Part shown: positions 8,447 to 16,240 of the stretch, in pieces
Layout: every line of letters begins with the position of its first letter
Numbering within the stretch: position 1 is the stretch's first letter
Assembly: GCA_002390455.1 (NCBI GenBank)
Contig: DGPN01000023.1
Span: 1-64,000 of the forward strand
Direction: 5' to 3'
From: Flavobacteriaceae bacterium UBA4439
GTDB taxonomy: Bacteria > Bacteroidota > Bacteroidia > Flavobacteriales > Flavobacteriaceae
Length of the DNA stretch: 64,000 nucleotides
Position numbers and translations under genes: made by a program
The notes under the pieces: generated by a model
Databases searched by the model: none
What the model was told of the DNA's origin: nothing
What the model saw: only the letters and a program-made list of their open reading frames with translations

Positions 8447-9730
8447 CTATTGTAGTTTAAAGAGGTCGTCTTCCTCTTTTTCCTCTTTCTTTTCAGTAGG
8501 TTCAATTTGTTCCACCTTCCGCAGTTTGGACAACATCATTCGGGTACGGGTCGTTACCATTTTTTCGATCTCGTTGTCTGCCTCTTTGATCTTTCGCTGA
8601 GCCTTTTCCAAGACTGTTCCAAAGTTGGAAAACTCCTTTTTGACACTTGCCAAAACCTCCCAGACCTCACTACTTCGTTTTTGGATGGCCAAGGTCTTAA
8701 AGCCCATTTGCAAACTATTGAGCATGGCCGCCAAAGTGGTAGGACCAGTGAGTATAATCTTGTATTCCCGTTGCAATTGGGCGATCAACTCCGGGTGACG
8801 GGTCACCTCGGCGTACAAGCCCTCGAAAGGTAAAAACATGATTCCGAAATCGGTGGTATGCGGTGGATCGATATAGCGTTGCGAAATATCTTTGGCGAAT
8901 TTTTTCACCGAATTGAGTAAGCCTCGAAGTGCAGTTTCTATGGCCAACGGATCACCCAGCTCATAGGCCGATTGCAAACGAGCATAATCTTCCTGAGGGA
9001 ACTTTGCATCCACTGGAAGATAGACCGGGCCACTGCTGTGACTTTTTCCTGGTAGTTTGATCGCAAATTCTACCAACGCATCCGAGCCTTTTTTGGTTTT
9101 TACATTGGCGTCGTATTGTTCGGGAGCCAAGATTTGCTCTAAAATATTGCCCAACTGTATCTCTCCCAAAACGCCACTGGTTTTGACATTACTCAACACC
9201 TTCTTTAGGTCGCCAACACCCGCCGCCAAGGTTTGCATTTCACCCAGTCCCTTTTGAACTTTAAGCAACTGTTCGGTGACCACTTCAAAAGATTTACCCA
9301 AACGATCTTCCAAGGTTTTATGAAGCTTTTCGTCCACAGTTTCCCGCATCTTTTCCAGCCTGAGCTCGGTGGATTTGATCAACTCGTCTTGCTTTAGATT
9401 GAGGCGTTCAAAGTTTTGTTTTTGCAACTCGTTAAAGGCAGTAACGTTTTTAGAAAAAGACTCCTGAAAATCCTTAAGAGTAGTCCGTAACTCCTCCCGA
9501 TCTTCCTTGGCTTTTTTGGCCAAAACCTCATTGAGGCGTTCCATACTTTGAGTGATCTCCAAACGGCTTTCCCGTAAGTTTTTGGTCAACTCCTCTCGAT
9601 TTTGGTAAAACTCCCCTTTGATCAACTCCCGCAATTCGGCAGACATTCCGCTGTTTCCCTGTTTTCTAAACAACAAAAACAACAGCAGCCCAAAGGTCAA
9701 AGCCGATAAAATCAATAATACGATCTCCAT
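8447..9730 (-). CDS. rmuC: DNA recombination protein RmuC
   Basis: This is a 427-residue RmuC family protein. It has one N-terminal membrane helix (residues 3-20, VLLILSALTFGLLLFLLF), a long charged coiled coil (about 35-150), then the RmuC nuclease-like domain (about 170-390) with landmarks VGDLKKVLSNVKTSGVLGE, LPVDAKFP and FLPFEGLYAE. In E. coli RmuC limits inversions at short inverted repeats; its biochemical activity is poorly defined. The gene stands alone and converges with the cytochrome operon so that the two stop codons touch, leaving no room for separate terminators. Confidence 0.93.
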   Translation of the reverse strand: MEIVLLILSALTFGLLLFLLFRKQGNSGMSAELRELIKGEFYQNREELTKNLRESRLEITQSMERLNEVLAKKAKEDREELRTTLKDFQESFSKNVTAFNELQKQNFERLNLKQDELIKSTELRLEKMRETVDEKLHKTLEDRLGKSFEVVTEQLLKVQKGLGEMQTLAAGVGDLKKVLSNVKTSGVLGEIQLGNILEQILAPEQYDANVKTKKGSDALVEFAIKLPGKSHSSGPVYLPVDAKFPQEDYARLQSAYELGDPLAIETALRGLLNSVKKFAKDISQRYIDPPHTTDFGIMFLPFEGLYAEVTRHPELIAQLQREYKIILTGPTTLAAMLNSLQMGFKTLAIQKRSSEVWEVLASVKKEFSNFGTVLEKAQRKIKEADNEIEKMVTTRTRMMLSKLRKVEQIEPTEKKEEKEEDDLFKLQ

Positions 9731-9761
9731 CCCAACGATTTATTGCAAATTAAAAAGAAAA

Positions 9762-9782
9762 GCCCAAGAAAAAGCATAGGGC
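9762..9782 (-). terminator. Possible weak terminator upstream of rmuC
   Basis: On the minus strand GCCC and GGGC flank a 13-nt loop and are followed by TTTTCTTTTT. The stem is only 4 bp. It would separate transcripts of the cassette-like gene from rmuC. Confidence 0.3.
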
Positions 9783-9880
9783 GGGAAAAGTAATAAACAG
9801 GAATTTATAGTATTTGGTTTAAATCTTGTCGAACCACTATTGCTATGATTTCAAGCCTGTATATTCCCTTATTTGAATAA

Positions 9881-9979
9881 CGGTCTCGGCTATGAGTAGT
9901 TGCGTGGTTTAGCACTTAACTTAACGGGTTCGTGCCAAAGTAAGCGAGAACAAGCAATTACTTATAGCCATTGTTGGGC
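9881..9979 (-). repeat. attC-like imperfect dyad at the 3' end of the HEPN-motif gene
   Basis: In the orientation of the gene, GCCCAAC (9973-9979) begins 8 nt after the stop codon and matches the integron R'' consensus RYYYAAC. It opens a roughly 100-nt dyad: GGCTATAAGTAATTG on one side pairs with the complement of GGCTATGAGTAGTTG (9888-9902) on the other, with an inner GTGC/GCAC arm and bulged bases. The far end is GTTATTC, which keeps GTT but does not fully match R' (GTTRRRY). Such bulged hairpins are typical of folded single-stranded cassette recombination sites. No integron integrase is seen in the window. Confidence 0.55.
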
Positions 9980-9987
9980 ACAGTTTT

Positions 9988-11409
9988 TTATTTTATTAAT
10001 ATTTCCAAATTCTTTAGCACTCTTTTAACTCGACTGTCATTTCTCATTTCTGAATAACTACCCTTAAACTCTAATACGAAATCGAGAAGTTCAACAGTTG
10101 AAGCATTCGTTATTTTTGGTCTCAAATAATTAAGCAATTCGATGTATTTCTGTTTGCAAAGTCCAATTTGAAGTGAACTGCTAATTTGGTCGGTTGTAAA
10201 TGACAAAAGAGCAATAGTTGCTTGTCTACTATCAAAATGCTCAATTAATTCTTTATAAATTGGTTCGGCATCCCAAGCAATTCCATTTCTATTGCTTAAA
10301 TAAACTTCTACAAGAACTAATACATATTGTTTGTTTATTCCTTTTGGGATTTTTGGTGGAACACTAACTATTCTTTTTAACTCTCTTGCAAAAAGTGGTT
10401 CGTTGTAAAAATTATTGTTTCCTCGATGAGCATTCAATAAATTACGAAGAGAATTTTGAATTTCTAAAATTCGTAAGTCGTCTGGTATATATTTTTGTCC
10501 TTCAACAATTTCTAGAAATTGTCTAGCTAATTTCTTTTGTTCCGTTTCGTGATTGGCTGAAAAATAACCATATTTAATTCCGAATGAATTTTTTGTTTCT
10601 TCATCAATTGTGTCCCATAAAAGTGGAAGTAACCATTTTATATTTTGCCTTGTTTGGTTGTCTGTATCCTCTCTTGTATAAATTCCAAAAAATGCCATAG
10701 TCAAACTATTTGACTGTTCTTCAGAAAGTTCGGTGAGAAAAACTCCGATTTCGTCAGCATTATCCGCATTTATAGGTTCTTTTCTTATGTTAGATAGAAG
10801 TTTTTTAATTTGGATTGCTCCACTCGGAATTGGTAATGAAATAACCTCTTTAATACAAGTTTCCAACCAAGAGATTAGTTGTAAGCCTGTAATGTCCGTT
10901 TGGTTTGGATGAGCAGCACTTGCCCAATTTCGCATATAATTTATGAATGTCAAATGTTTAAAACCGACATCAGAAATCAATTCAATTTCTTTAGCACCGT
11001 TTATTAACTCGCTATCTTGAAGTTTAACTAAATCGTCCTCGTTTTTAAAATTCTTTCTTCTATCTCCTCCAACTGTATTATCATAAAAGTATTCAAGGTC
11101 AAATTGCGAAACTCTCTTTCTTAATTGGATTACTGTTTCATCCCATAAGTAATTTAATGATGCATCAAAAAGTCCAGATGCACTTGCAGCAAGAAATTTA
11201 GATAGGTAAATTGATTTTTGATATAATTGTGGGTCAATTTGTCCAATTACATAGTCAATATTCGAGAATACTCTTAATCGTTCATCAACGCTATTAAAAA
11301 TTCCGCTTGATGGTAAGTTGTGAGATTCTAAAAATGTAATAAGTCCATTTTCAAAATTCGTTATTTGTGCAGGATAATTATTTTGTTGATTCGTTAATTC
11401 TGTACTCAT
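9988..11409 (-). CDS. Uncharacterised accessory protein with HEPN-like R-x6-H motif
   Basis: This is a 473-residue, probably cytosolic protein of no family I can name. It is largely alpha-helical by composition, without signal peptide or membrane segments. The clearest motif is YMRNWASAAHPN, where Arg160 and His167 form the R-x4-6-H spacing of HEPN ribonuclease domains, common in toxin and phage-defence proteins. The C-terminal half has repeating helical segments, perhaps a sensor or scaffold. The gene sits alone between a GTTGGGC box 21 nt upstream of the ATG and a GCCCAAC box 8 nt after the stop, in the layout of an integron cassette, and its DNA is more AT-rich than rmuC. Defence is an inference. 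Confidence 0.7.
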   Translation of the reverse strand: MSTELTNQQNNYPAQITNFENGLITFLESHNLPSSGIFNSVDERLRVFSNIDYVIGQIDPQLYQKSIYLSKFLAASASGLFDASLNYLWDETVIQLRKRVSQFDLEYFYDNTVGGDRRKNFKNEDDLVKLQDSELINGAKEIELISDVGFKHLTFINYMRNWASAAHPNQTDITGLQLISWLETCIKEVISLPIPSGAIQIKKLLSNIRKEPINADNADEIGVFLTELSEEQSNSLTMAFFGIYTREDTDNQTRQNIKWLLPLLWDTIDEETKNSFGIKYGYFSANHETEQKKLARQFLEIVEGQKYIPDDLRILEIQNSLRNLLNAHRGNNNFYNEPLFARELKRIVSVPPKIPKGINKQYVLVLVEVYLSNRNGIAWDAEPIYKELIEHFDSRQATIALLSFTTDQISSSLQIGLCKQKYIELLNYLRPKITNASTVELLDFVLEFKGSYSEMRNDSRVKRVLKNLEILIK

Positions 11410-11430
11410 ATGTTTGTTTTTTCAAATTGT

Positions 11431-11437
11431 GCCCAAC
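11431..11437 (-). other. Upstream cassette boundary box GTTGGGC
   Basis: Read with the gene, GTTGGGC matches the integron R' consensus GTTRRRY and lies 21 nt before the ATG. It mirrors the GCCCAAC box after the stop codon. The DNA beyond it lacks the second half of a dyad, so the neighbouring site, if one existed, has been lost. Confidence 0.45.
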
Positions 11438-11856
11438 TAGTAGATAAACACCATATAGCGTTTATATTCCCTTTATTCATTCTTTTTATAGCGTTTAGCT
11501 TCCCATTAAGGTTGGCTAAACACAATAATATTGATTTACCTTGTCTCCCAATAAACAACTGAAACCAAAAACCATTCATGGTGGCAGTAGGATTTAGGGC
11601 TAATAAAGATATGTATTTTTTAAGTAAAAATTAGGTGAATTTTTTTACAAACCATTGATATACAGGATTTTAAATCTACTGCTTACTATATTTATTAATC
11701 TTTATAATTTTGAAAGACTTTAAAAAAAAAGTTGTAATTGGAAGTGTATAGAAACAGTTTATCTGCTTATGGCAGATAAAATATTATGGTCAATGAAAAT
11801 CCATCATAATCCCTATCCAGGTTGGGGTTTTATTTATTTTAGTGAAATTGCCTGGA
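11438..11856. other. Non-coding gap with a short tandem-like repeat and a hairpin
   Basis: I see no gene here. TATAGCGTTTAnnTTCCC occurs twice in the same orientation (11454-11471 and 11487-11504, 33 bases apart). A perfect 9-bp inverted repeat TTTATCTGC/GCAGATAAA lies at 11758-11780 without a T-run. Both suggest remnants of recombination or unrecognised regulatory structure between the cassette-like gene and the DUF4199 gene. Confidence 0.5.
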
Positions 11857-12348
11857 TCAATTTTCTTTATTTTTGGATCGTATAAAAATCATTGCAATAG
11901 CGGTGGTGACTCCCCCCATGATCAATGCAAAAAATGTACTTTGAACCATATAATTAGTTAGGTTAAAATAGGCCCTTGCTGCCTCCTCAGATTCATAATA
12001 TCCCGAGGCTACCGAATGAGCAATTACATTGGGAAAGTATTCTGGCGTAATCAGACTTGAAATAATCCATTGTGTTAATGGGCTCAACAAAGCGATGATT
12101 ATCGAAAGTTTGACTCCCGAAACAAGGCCTTGCACATAGGTCATTTGTGAAGCGTAAAAATTTTTCTTTTTGTCTTTTAAAGCCAATACCATCACAACTA
12201 CAGCTGGAATGGTAAAGAGGTTGGTGTAGTACAAATGCTGATCAATATGAGTGCTGTGTAACCCGACCCACTTTTCTAAATACATCCAACACATAATCAT
12301 AAGGGTGAAGAGAATGGCCCATTTAATTTCAATTTTTATTTTTCTCAT
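11857..12348 (-). CDS. DUF4199-type membrane protein
   Basis: This is a 163-residue integral membrane protein resembling DUF4199, common and uncharacterised in Bacteroidota. It has four hydrophobic segments (near 9-25, 43-57, 75-95 and 135-153), a charged loop ALKDKKKNFYASQMTYVQGL typical of the family after helix two, and a basic C-terminus (RSKNKEN). It has no catalytic motif. It stands alone between two non-coding stretches, and its neighbours give no clue to its role. Confidence 0.75.
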   Translation of the reverse strand: MRKIKIEIKWAILFTLMIMCWMYLEKWVGLHSTHIDQHLYYTNLFTIPAVVVMVLALKDKKKNFYASQMTYVQGLVSGVKLSIIIALLSPLTQWIISSLITPEYFPNVIAHSVASGYYESEEAARAYFNLTNYMVQSTFFALIMGGVTTAIAMIFIRSKNKEN

Positions 12349-12486
12349 AACTATTTAAATTTGGGTTTATGAAGTGTTTGTTGATTTCTCGCTTTTTAAT
12401 TTAAATACTCTCACGCTATTCAATATTTTCGATCTAACTCTAAAATTTAGTTAGCTTTTCGGCTTGTTTCTAAAATAATGAGTAAT

Positions 12487-12575
12487 CACTCATTTAGTAG
12501 TGCATATCATGCAATACCCCATTTTAATAAAGGAAACATGGACGTATTGCCTCTTACTAAAACGTACCCGATAAA
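12487..12575. repeat. Direct repeat copy A flanking the glycosyltransferase gene
   Basis: The core ATCATGCAATACCCCATTTT begins at 12506 and continues through GGAAACATGG to AAAACGTACCCGAT. Copy B on the far side of the gene carries the same sequence in the same orientation with scattered substitutions. A weaker shared flank begins at CACTCATT (12487). No stop codon interrupts the core in one frame, but most differences between copies would change the amino acid, so it is probably non-coding. Confidence 0.75.
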
Positions 12576-12656
12576 AACAACTATAACCAGAGCCTGTTCA
12601 GGCAGTAGAGAATTTAGGGCACTAAAGGGTATTAATAAACGCCTTTTTAATTGCAT

Positions 12657-13802
12657 TTATTTTTTATTGTCTAGCGTATTTTCATAACAGCTAACTAATT
12701 GTTTTGTAACTCTGTCCGAAGAAAATTTTTGAATGGCATACTCATATCCAGTCTCAGTCATTGTTTTTCTTAGTTCCGAGTTACTAAGAACTTGAGTGAT
12801 AGCAGATGCAATTTCTTCAGGATTATCTGGATTTACATAAAAAGACTTTGGTCCACCAGCCTCTGGCAGAGAAGAGACATTAGAAGTAATTACGGGTGTA
12901 TTGCTTAACAATGCCTCTGCCACCGGTAATCCAAAACCTTCGTAAAATGATGGATAAACAAGCGCCATGGACTTTTGATAGATCCTTTGCAAGCTATAAT
13001 TGTCTTTAAGATCGGTTATCCAGAGTATTTTATTTTCAAGCCCCGAAGACTTAATTAAATTATGCACCCCCTTTGCGTATCCCTTTTCTATTCGACCCGC
13101 AATGATAACGATAGGAATTCTAAATTCAGGTTGTAAATGCTGGTAACTCTCAATTATTCCCATAAGGTTTTTGCGCTCTTCTACACTTCCAACATATAAT
13201 ATGTATTCACTTGGAATGTTATACTTTTGGAAAACACTTTCATTCTCTTCCACCTCAATATTCTCATAAAATATTGGATTACAGGATTGATAAATTACTT
13301 CGATTTTGTCAGGATGTATTCCGTAAAACTTAATAATATCTTCTTTTGTGTTATTGCTGATTGCAATAATCTTGTCTGAATTTAGGCAACTATTACGAAA
13401 TTTCACATCATAGATATTTCTATCTATTGGAGGATACGTTTTAGGTAGGATTTTAAATATAAGATCATGAATGGTGACAACACTTTTTACAACACTTCTT
13501 TTGATATTGAACGGAACTTCATTGCTGAGCCCGTGGTATAATTCAATCTTGTCCTTTTCTAATTGACTGAGAATTGAAAAGCTTCTCCAATAGGACTTAA
13601 AAGCGGTTTTAGGTTCATAAGTTTTAAATGATGGATGGTCGTAGAAAAAGGTAGTTTCAGTTGTGTTTTTTAGTTTTGGGGTGTATAAGTTGTATTGGTT
13701 CTCAGGCTTGAACTTCTGAAGATTTTTGACCAATGATCTACTATAATTTCCAAGACCCGTAAAGTTGCAGTAAAGTCTTTTGGAATCAAATCCTAAATTC
13801 AT
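12657..13802 (-). CDS. Family 1/4-type glycosyltransferase (GT-B)
   Basis: This is a 381-residue cytosolic or membrane-associated glycosyltransferase of the RfaB/mannosyltransferase type. The N-terminal half has the acceptor-side GLGNYSRSLVKNL segment. The C-terminal nucleotide-sugar domain has YVGSVEERKNL (near 215) and the donor-binding YPSFYEGFGLPVAEALLSN (near 285-305), whose EGFGLPVAE is the EX7E-like signature. It would add a sugar to a surface polysaccharide or similar acceptor. It is a lone gene rather than part of a polysaccharide operon, and it lies between two direct repeats, which suggests it was acquired as a unit. Confidence 0.9.
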   Translation of the reverse strand: MNLGFDSKRLYCNFTGLGNYSRSLVKNLQKFKPENQYNLYTPKLKNTTETTFFYDHPSFKTYEPKTAFKSYWRSFSILSQLEKDKIELYHGLSNEVPFNIKRSVVKSVVTIHDLIFKILPKTYPPIDRNIYDVKFRNSCLNSDKIIAISNNTKEDIIKFYGIHPDKIEVIYQSCNPIFYENIEVEENESVFQKYNIPSEYILYVGSVEERKNLMGIIESYQHLQPEFRIPIVIIAGRIEKGYAKGVHNLIKSSGLENKILWITDLKDNYSLQRIYQKSMALVYPSFYEGFGLPVAEALLSNTPVITSNVSSLPEAGGPKSFYVNPDNPEEIASAITQVLSNSELRKTMTETGYEYAIQKFSSDRVTKQLVSCYENTLDNKK

Positions 13803-13830
13803 TTCATCTAAATGTTAGACAACTAATAAA

Positions 13831-13920
13831 CACTCATTAATAATAGTAAAATCATGCAATACCCCATTTTTTACAAAGGAAATATGGGCGCATTGCCTTT
13901 TCCTAAAACGTACCCGATTA
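13831..13920. repeat. Direct repeat copy B flanking the glycosyltransferase gene
   Basis: The core starts at 13851 with ATCATGCAATACCCCATTTT, has one or two extra bases relative to copy A, and ends in AAAACGTACCCGAT. It lies 28 nt upstream of the start codon of the glycosyltransferase on the opposite side from copy A. By eye the copies agree at roughly 85% of positions over about 70 nt. Confidence 0.75.
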
Positions 13921-14055
13921 AACCTCTAAAATCATAAAGCTTTTATAGCAGTAGGCGATTTGATCCAGCTAAATGTATATATTTTTGTTCAAAAAAATCA
14001 TTAAATTATATACAATTTTCGGTTAACAGTATGTTACATCTGTTACAAAAAATAT

Positions 14056-15258
14056 CTATTCATAAAGTTCTAACTGTGAAAAAATGATTTCAAATGTTCC
14101 CAGCAGATAAGGAATTACCGCTCCTACATGATTCTTCTCCTCCAAAGGGACATATGTGATGTTACCCCCTCTGGCCTGAATCTGGTTATAGGCTCTCACC
14201 CCACTGGATTTATAAAGGCAACTTTCGGATGTGCCTTGGATAATGGTAACAGGAGCCTCAGGTTTCCAATCGATGACCCCCTGTTCAGTAATGGCTTCCA
14301 ATAGAGCGGTGTCCTTGCCATTGATAAAGTTTTCGATAAATTCTTTTTTAAACAGCTTTTGTGGGTTGGGGTGGATCAAATTAATTTTTATGGGTTCGTT
14401 GATCTTTGTGATTTGAGAAAGATTGGTGGCATAAGGTTCATTAAAATAGAAATCCATTGGTCTTTGGAGGGAGGGATAGGTGCTATTCAACACTTCCAAT
14501 ATCCACACATAGGTTTCCATTAAAGGTATGTTCTCATTTTTGATAAGGAGTTCTTTAAAAAAGGCATTAATGTTGAAGATTCCTCCCCCCGCAATGGAGT
14601 GGGTTACCTTGAGCTGATTTTCTTTTACAATTTTTTCGTGGAGAGCCAGGCTAGCGTCGGCCCCTTGGGCATAGCCGGTCAAAAACAGATCACCGTTGGT
14701 TCTCCTATTATTATTTTTGAGATATTCCTCTGAAACCAGCAGGAAATCATAGGTAGTTCGGGCGGTGTTTTCTTTGAGTTGGTAGGGGTGTTTGTGGTTT
14801 GAGGAGTGTCCATATCCTATATAGTCCGGGACGGCCACAACTGCCCCCATCGCTGCTATAATGGAAGCGTAAGTCAATTCATTGACGCCAAGATCGCTGT
14901 TGGAGGGAGCTTTGCTATCCTCCGCAAGCGCACTATGTTGTAAGGAAACCAAAGGTCCGTTACCATCAAAATTTTCAGGAATGATTAACATCCCAGAGGC
15001 CTCTATTGGTTCGTTGTATTGATCTACTGTTTGGTAGATGATTTTAATCCCTTGAACGTCTTTAAAGATGAAGTCATCTAATGAATGGGTAAAACCATGG
15101 GTGAAAAATTTTAGTATCATTCCACTAAAACCAACCGTATGTTCATGACTGATTATTTGGGGGGTGATCTCCTCATTGATTTGAAGAGGCTCAGTGGGTT
15201 GCTTGTTACAAAAGATAAATAAAGTAAATAATATGAAAATATAGTAGGATTTTTTCAT
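14056..15258 (-). CDS. Lipoprotein of the secretory-lipase alpha/beta hydrolase type, nucleophile Ser replaced by Ala
   Basis: This is a 400-residue lipoprotein with lipobox Cys17 (LFIFC). The fold is recognisable from VAVPDYIGYGHS and the nucleophile elbow LTGYAQGAD, but the expected G-x-S-x-G serine is Ala197 (codon GCC). The usual acidic residue after the C-terminal GT is also altered (GTSESCLY instead of a GTxDxxV form), while a candidate His377 remains (EKNHVG). Relatives act on esters and lipids. This copy may be a binding protein or a dead enzyme, since the reading frame is otherwise intact. It is monocistronic, with AT-rich DNA on both sides. Confidence 0.75.
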   Translation of the reverse strand: MKKSYYIFILFTLFIFCNKQPTEPLQINEEITPQIISHEHTVGFSGMILKFFTHGFTHSLDDFIFKDVQGIKIIYQTVDQYNEPIEASGMLIIPENFDGNGPLVSLQHSALAEDSKAPSNSDLGVNELTYASIIAAMGAVVAVPDYIGYGHSSNHKHPYQLKENTARTTYDFLLVSEEYLKNNNRRTNGDLFLTGYAQGADASLALHEKIVKENQLKVTHSIAGGGIFNINAFFKELLIKNENIPLMETYVWILEVLNSTYPSLQRPMDFYFNEPYATNLSQITKINEPIKINLIHPNPQKLFKKEFIENFINGKDTALLEAITEQGVIDWKPEAPVTIIQGTSESCLYKSSGVRAYNQIQARGGNITYVPLEEKNHVGAVIPYLLGTFEIIFSQLELYE

Positions 15259-15339
15259 GATTGAAAATTGATTTGGGGGTTAAAAAAAGATAAAAGGGCT
15301 GCATAAAATAATTTATGCAATTTTAAAAAAAAAAATTAT

Positions 15340-16197
15340 TTAGGTTAATTGTCTTATGAGTCCTTCTTGAGCGGTAGAGGCGACTAAAAGGCCATCTCGG
15401 TCAAAGATTGATCCCCTTGAGAAACCTCGTGAGTTGGAAGCACTGGGGCTGTCCATGGCATAGAGCAGCCATTCTTGTAGGAAAAAGGAACGGTGAAACC
15501 ATATGGCGTGGTCTAGGCTGGTATAGAAAGTGGGGGATTTACTCAACTCTTTTTTATGGGGCAGGGTGGCGGTACGCAACAGTCCATAGTCGGAAATATA
15601 GGCCAACAGCTGATGTTGGAGGTCCAATCCAAAGGGAGTGGCTTCTTTGGAACGAAACCAATAATTACTTTCGGCAGGGGCATCGATGTCATCTCTTAGG
15701 CTGAGTTTTTCGACTGGTCGGAATTCAATGACCTCAGGTTTGATTTTTTTAAACCGATTGTAGGCCTCCATGTCAGTATTTTGGGCTTCCAACTGCTCCA
15801 GGTCACTCAGTAGTTTTTCGGGAGGAATAAAGTTGGGCATTGAAAATTGGTGATCCACACCGGGTTGGTTGAGTTGGAAAGAGGCAGACATATTGAATAT
15901 GGCTCTGCCCTGCTGAAAAGCCACAACACGTCGGGTGGTAAAGCTTTTTCCATCGCGGATAATATCCACCTCATAGGTGATGGGCAAATCCAGATTTCCA
16001 CCCAAGATAAAATAGCCGTGAAGAGAATGAGCAAAGCGATCCTGAGGAACAGTTTGATAGGCTGCATGAAGCGATTGCGCCAATACTTGCCCCCCAAAAA
16101 CACGACCCCAGGAGGTTTGGAAATTTTTACCTTCAAAGGTGTTTTCTCCTGTTTTCTCCAGTGTAATCAGATCGATCAGTTCCTGTATGTGTTTCAT
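15340..16197 (-). CDS. tesB: Acyl-CoA thioesterase II (TesB family)
   Basis: This is a 285-residue double-hotdog thioesterase that hydrolyses acyl-CoA to free fatty acid and CoA in the cytosol. The first hotdog has NTFEGKNFQTSWGRVFGGQVLAQSL (as separate segments around residues 18-42) and the second has SLDHAIWFHR (near 220), with Asp in LDHAIW in the position of the catalytic Asp. SRGFSRGSIFDRDG and the C-terminal STAQEGLIR supply the expected Ser/Thr and Gln residues. Its length matches E. coli TesB (286). It lies 43 nt downstream of a sulfatase gene on the same strand. Confidence 0.92.
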   Translation of the reverse strand: MKHIQELIDLITLEKTGENTFEGKNFQTSWGRVFGGQVLAQSLHAAYQTVPQDRFAHSLHGYFILGGNLDLPITYEVDIIRDGKSFTTRRVVAFQQGRAIFNMSASFQLNQPGVDHQFSMPNFIPPEKLLSDLEQLEAQNTDMEAYNRFKKIKPEVIEFRPVEKLSLRDDIDAPAESNYWFRSKEATPFGLDLQHQLLAYISDYGLLRTATLPHKKELSKSPTFYTSLDHAIWFHRSFFLQEWLLYAMDSPSASNSRGFSRGSIFDRDGLLVASTAQEGLIRQLT

Positions 16198-16240
16198 CTC
16201 TCAATAATCATTGTTAAGTTTCGCAAAGTTAGTGCTAAAA

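Noticed and set aside
11438..11520. Second attC-like dyad upstream of the cassette-like gene
   Set aside because: Only a direct repeat (TATAGCGTTTA) is present and no inverted arms pair with the GTTGGGC side, so a second site is not supported.
12478..12687. 69-codon frame covering direct repeat copy A
   Set aside because: The substitutions between repeat copies A and B are mostly non-synonymous and the frame ends antisense within the glycosyltransferase gene, so it does not look like a conserved protein.
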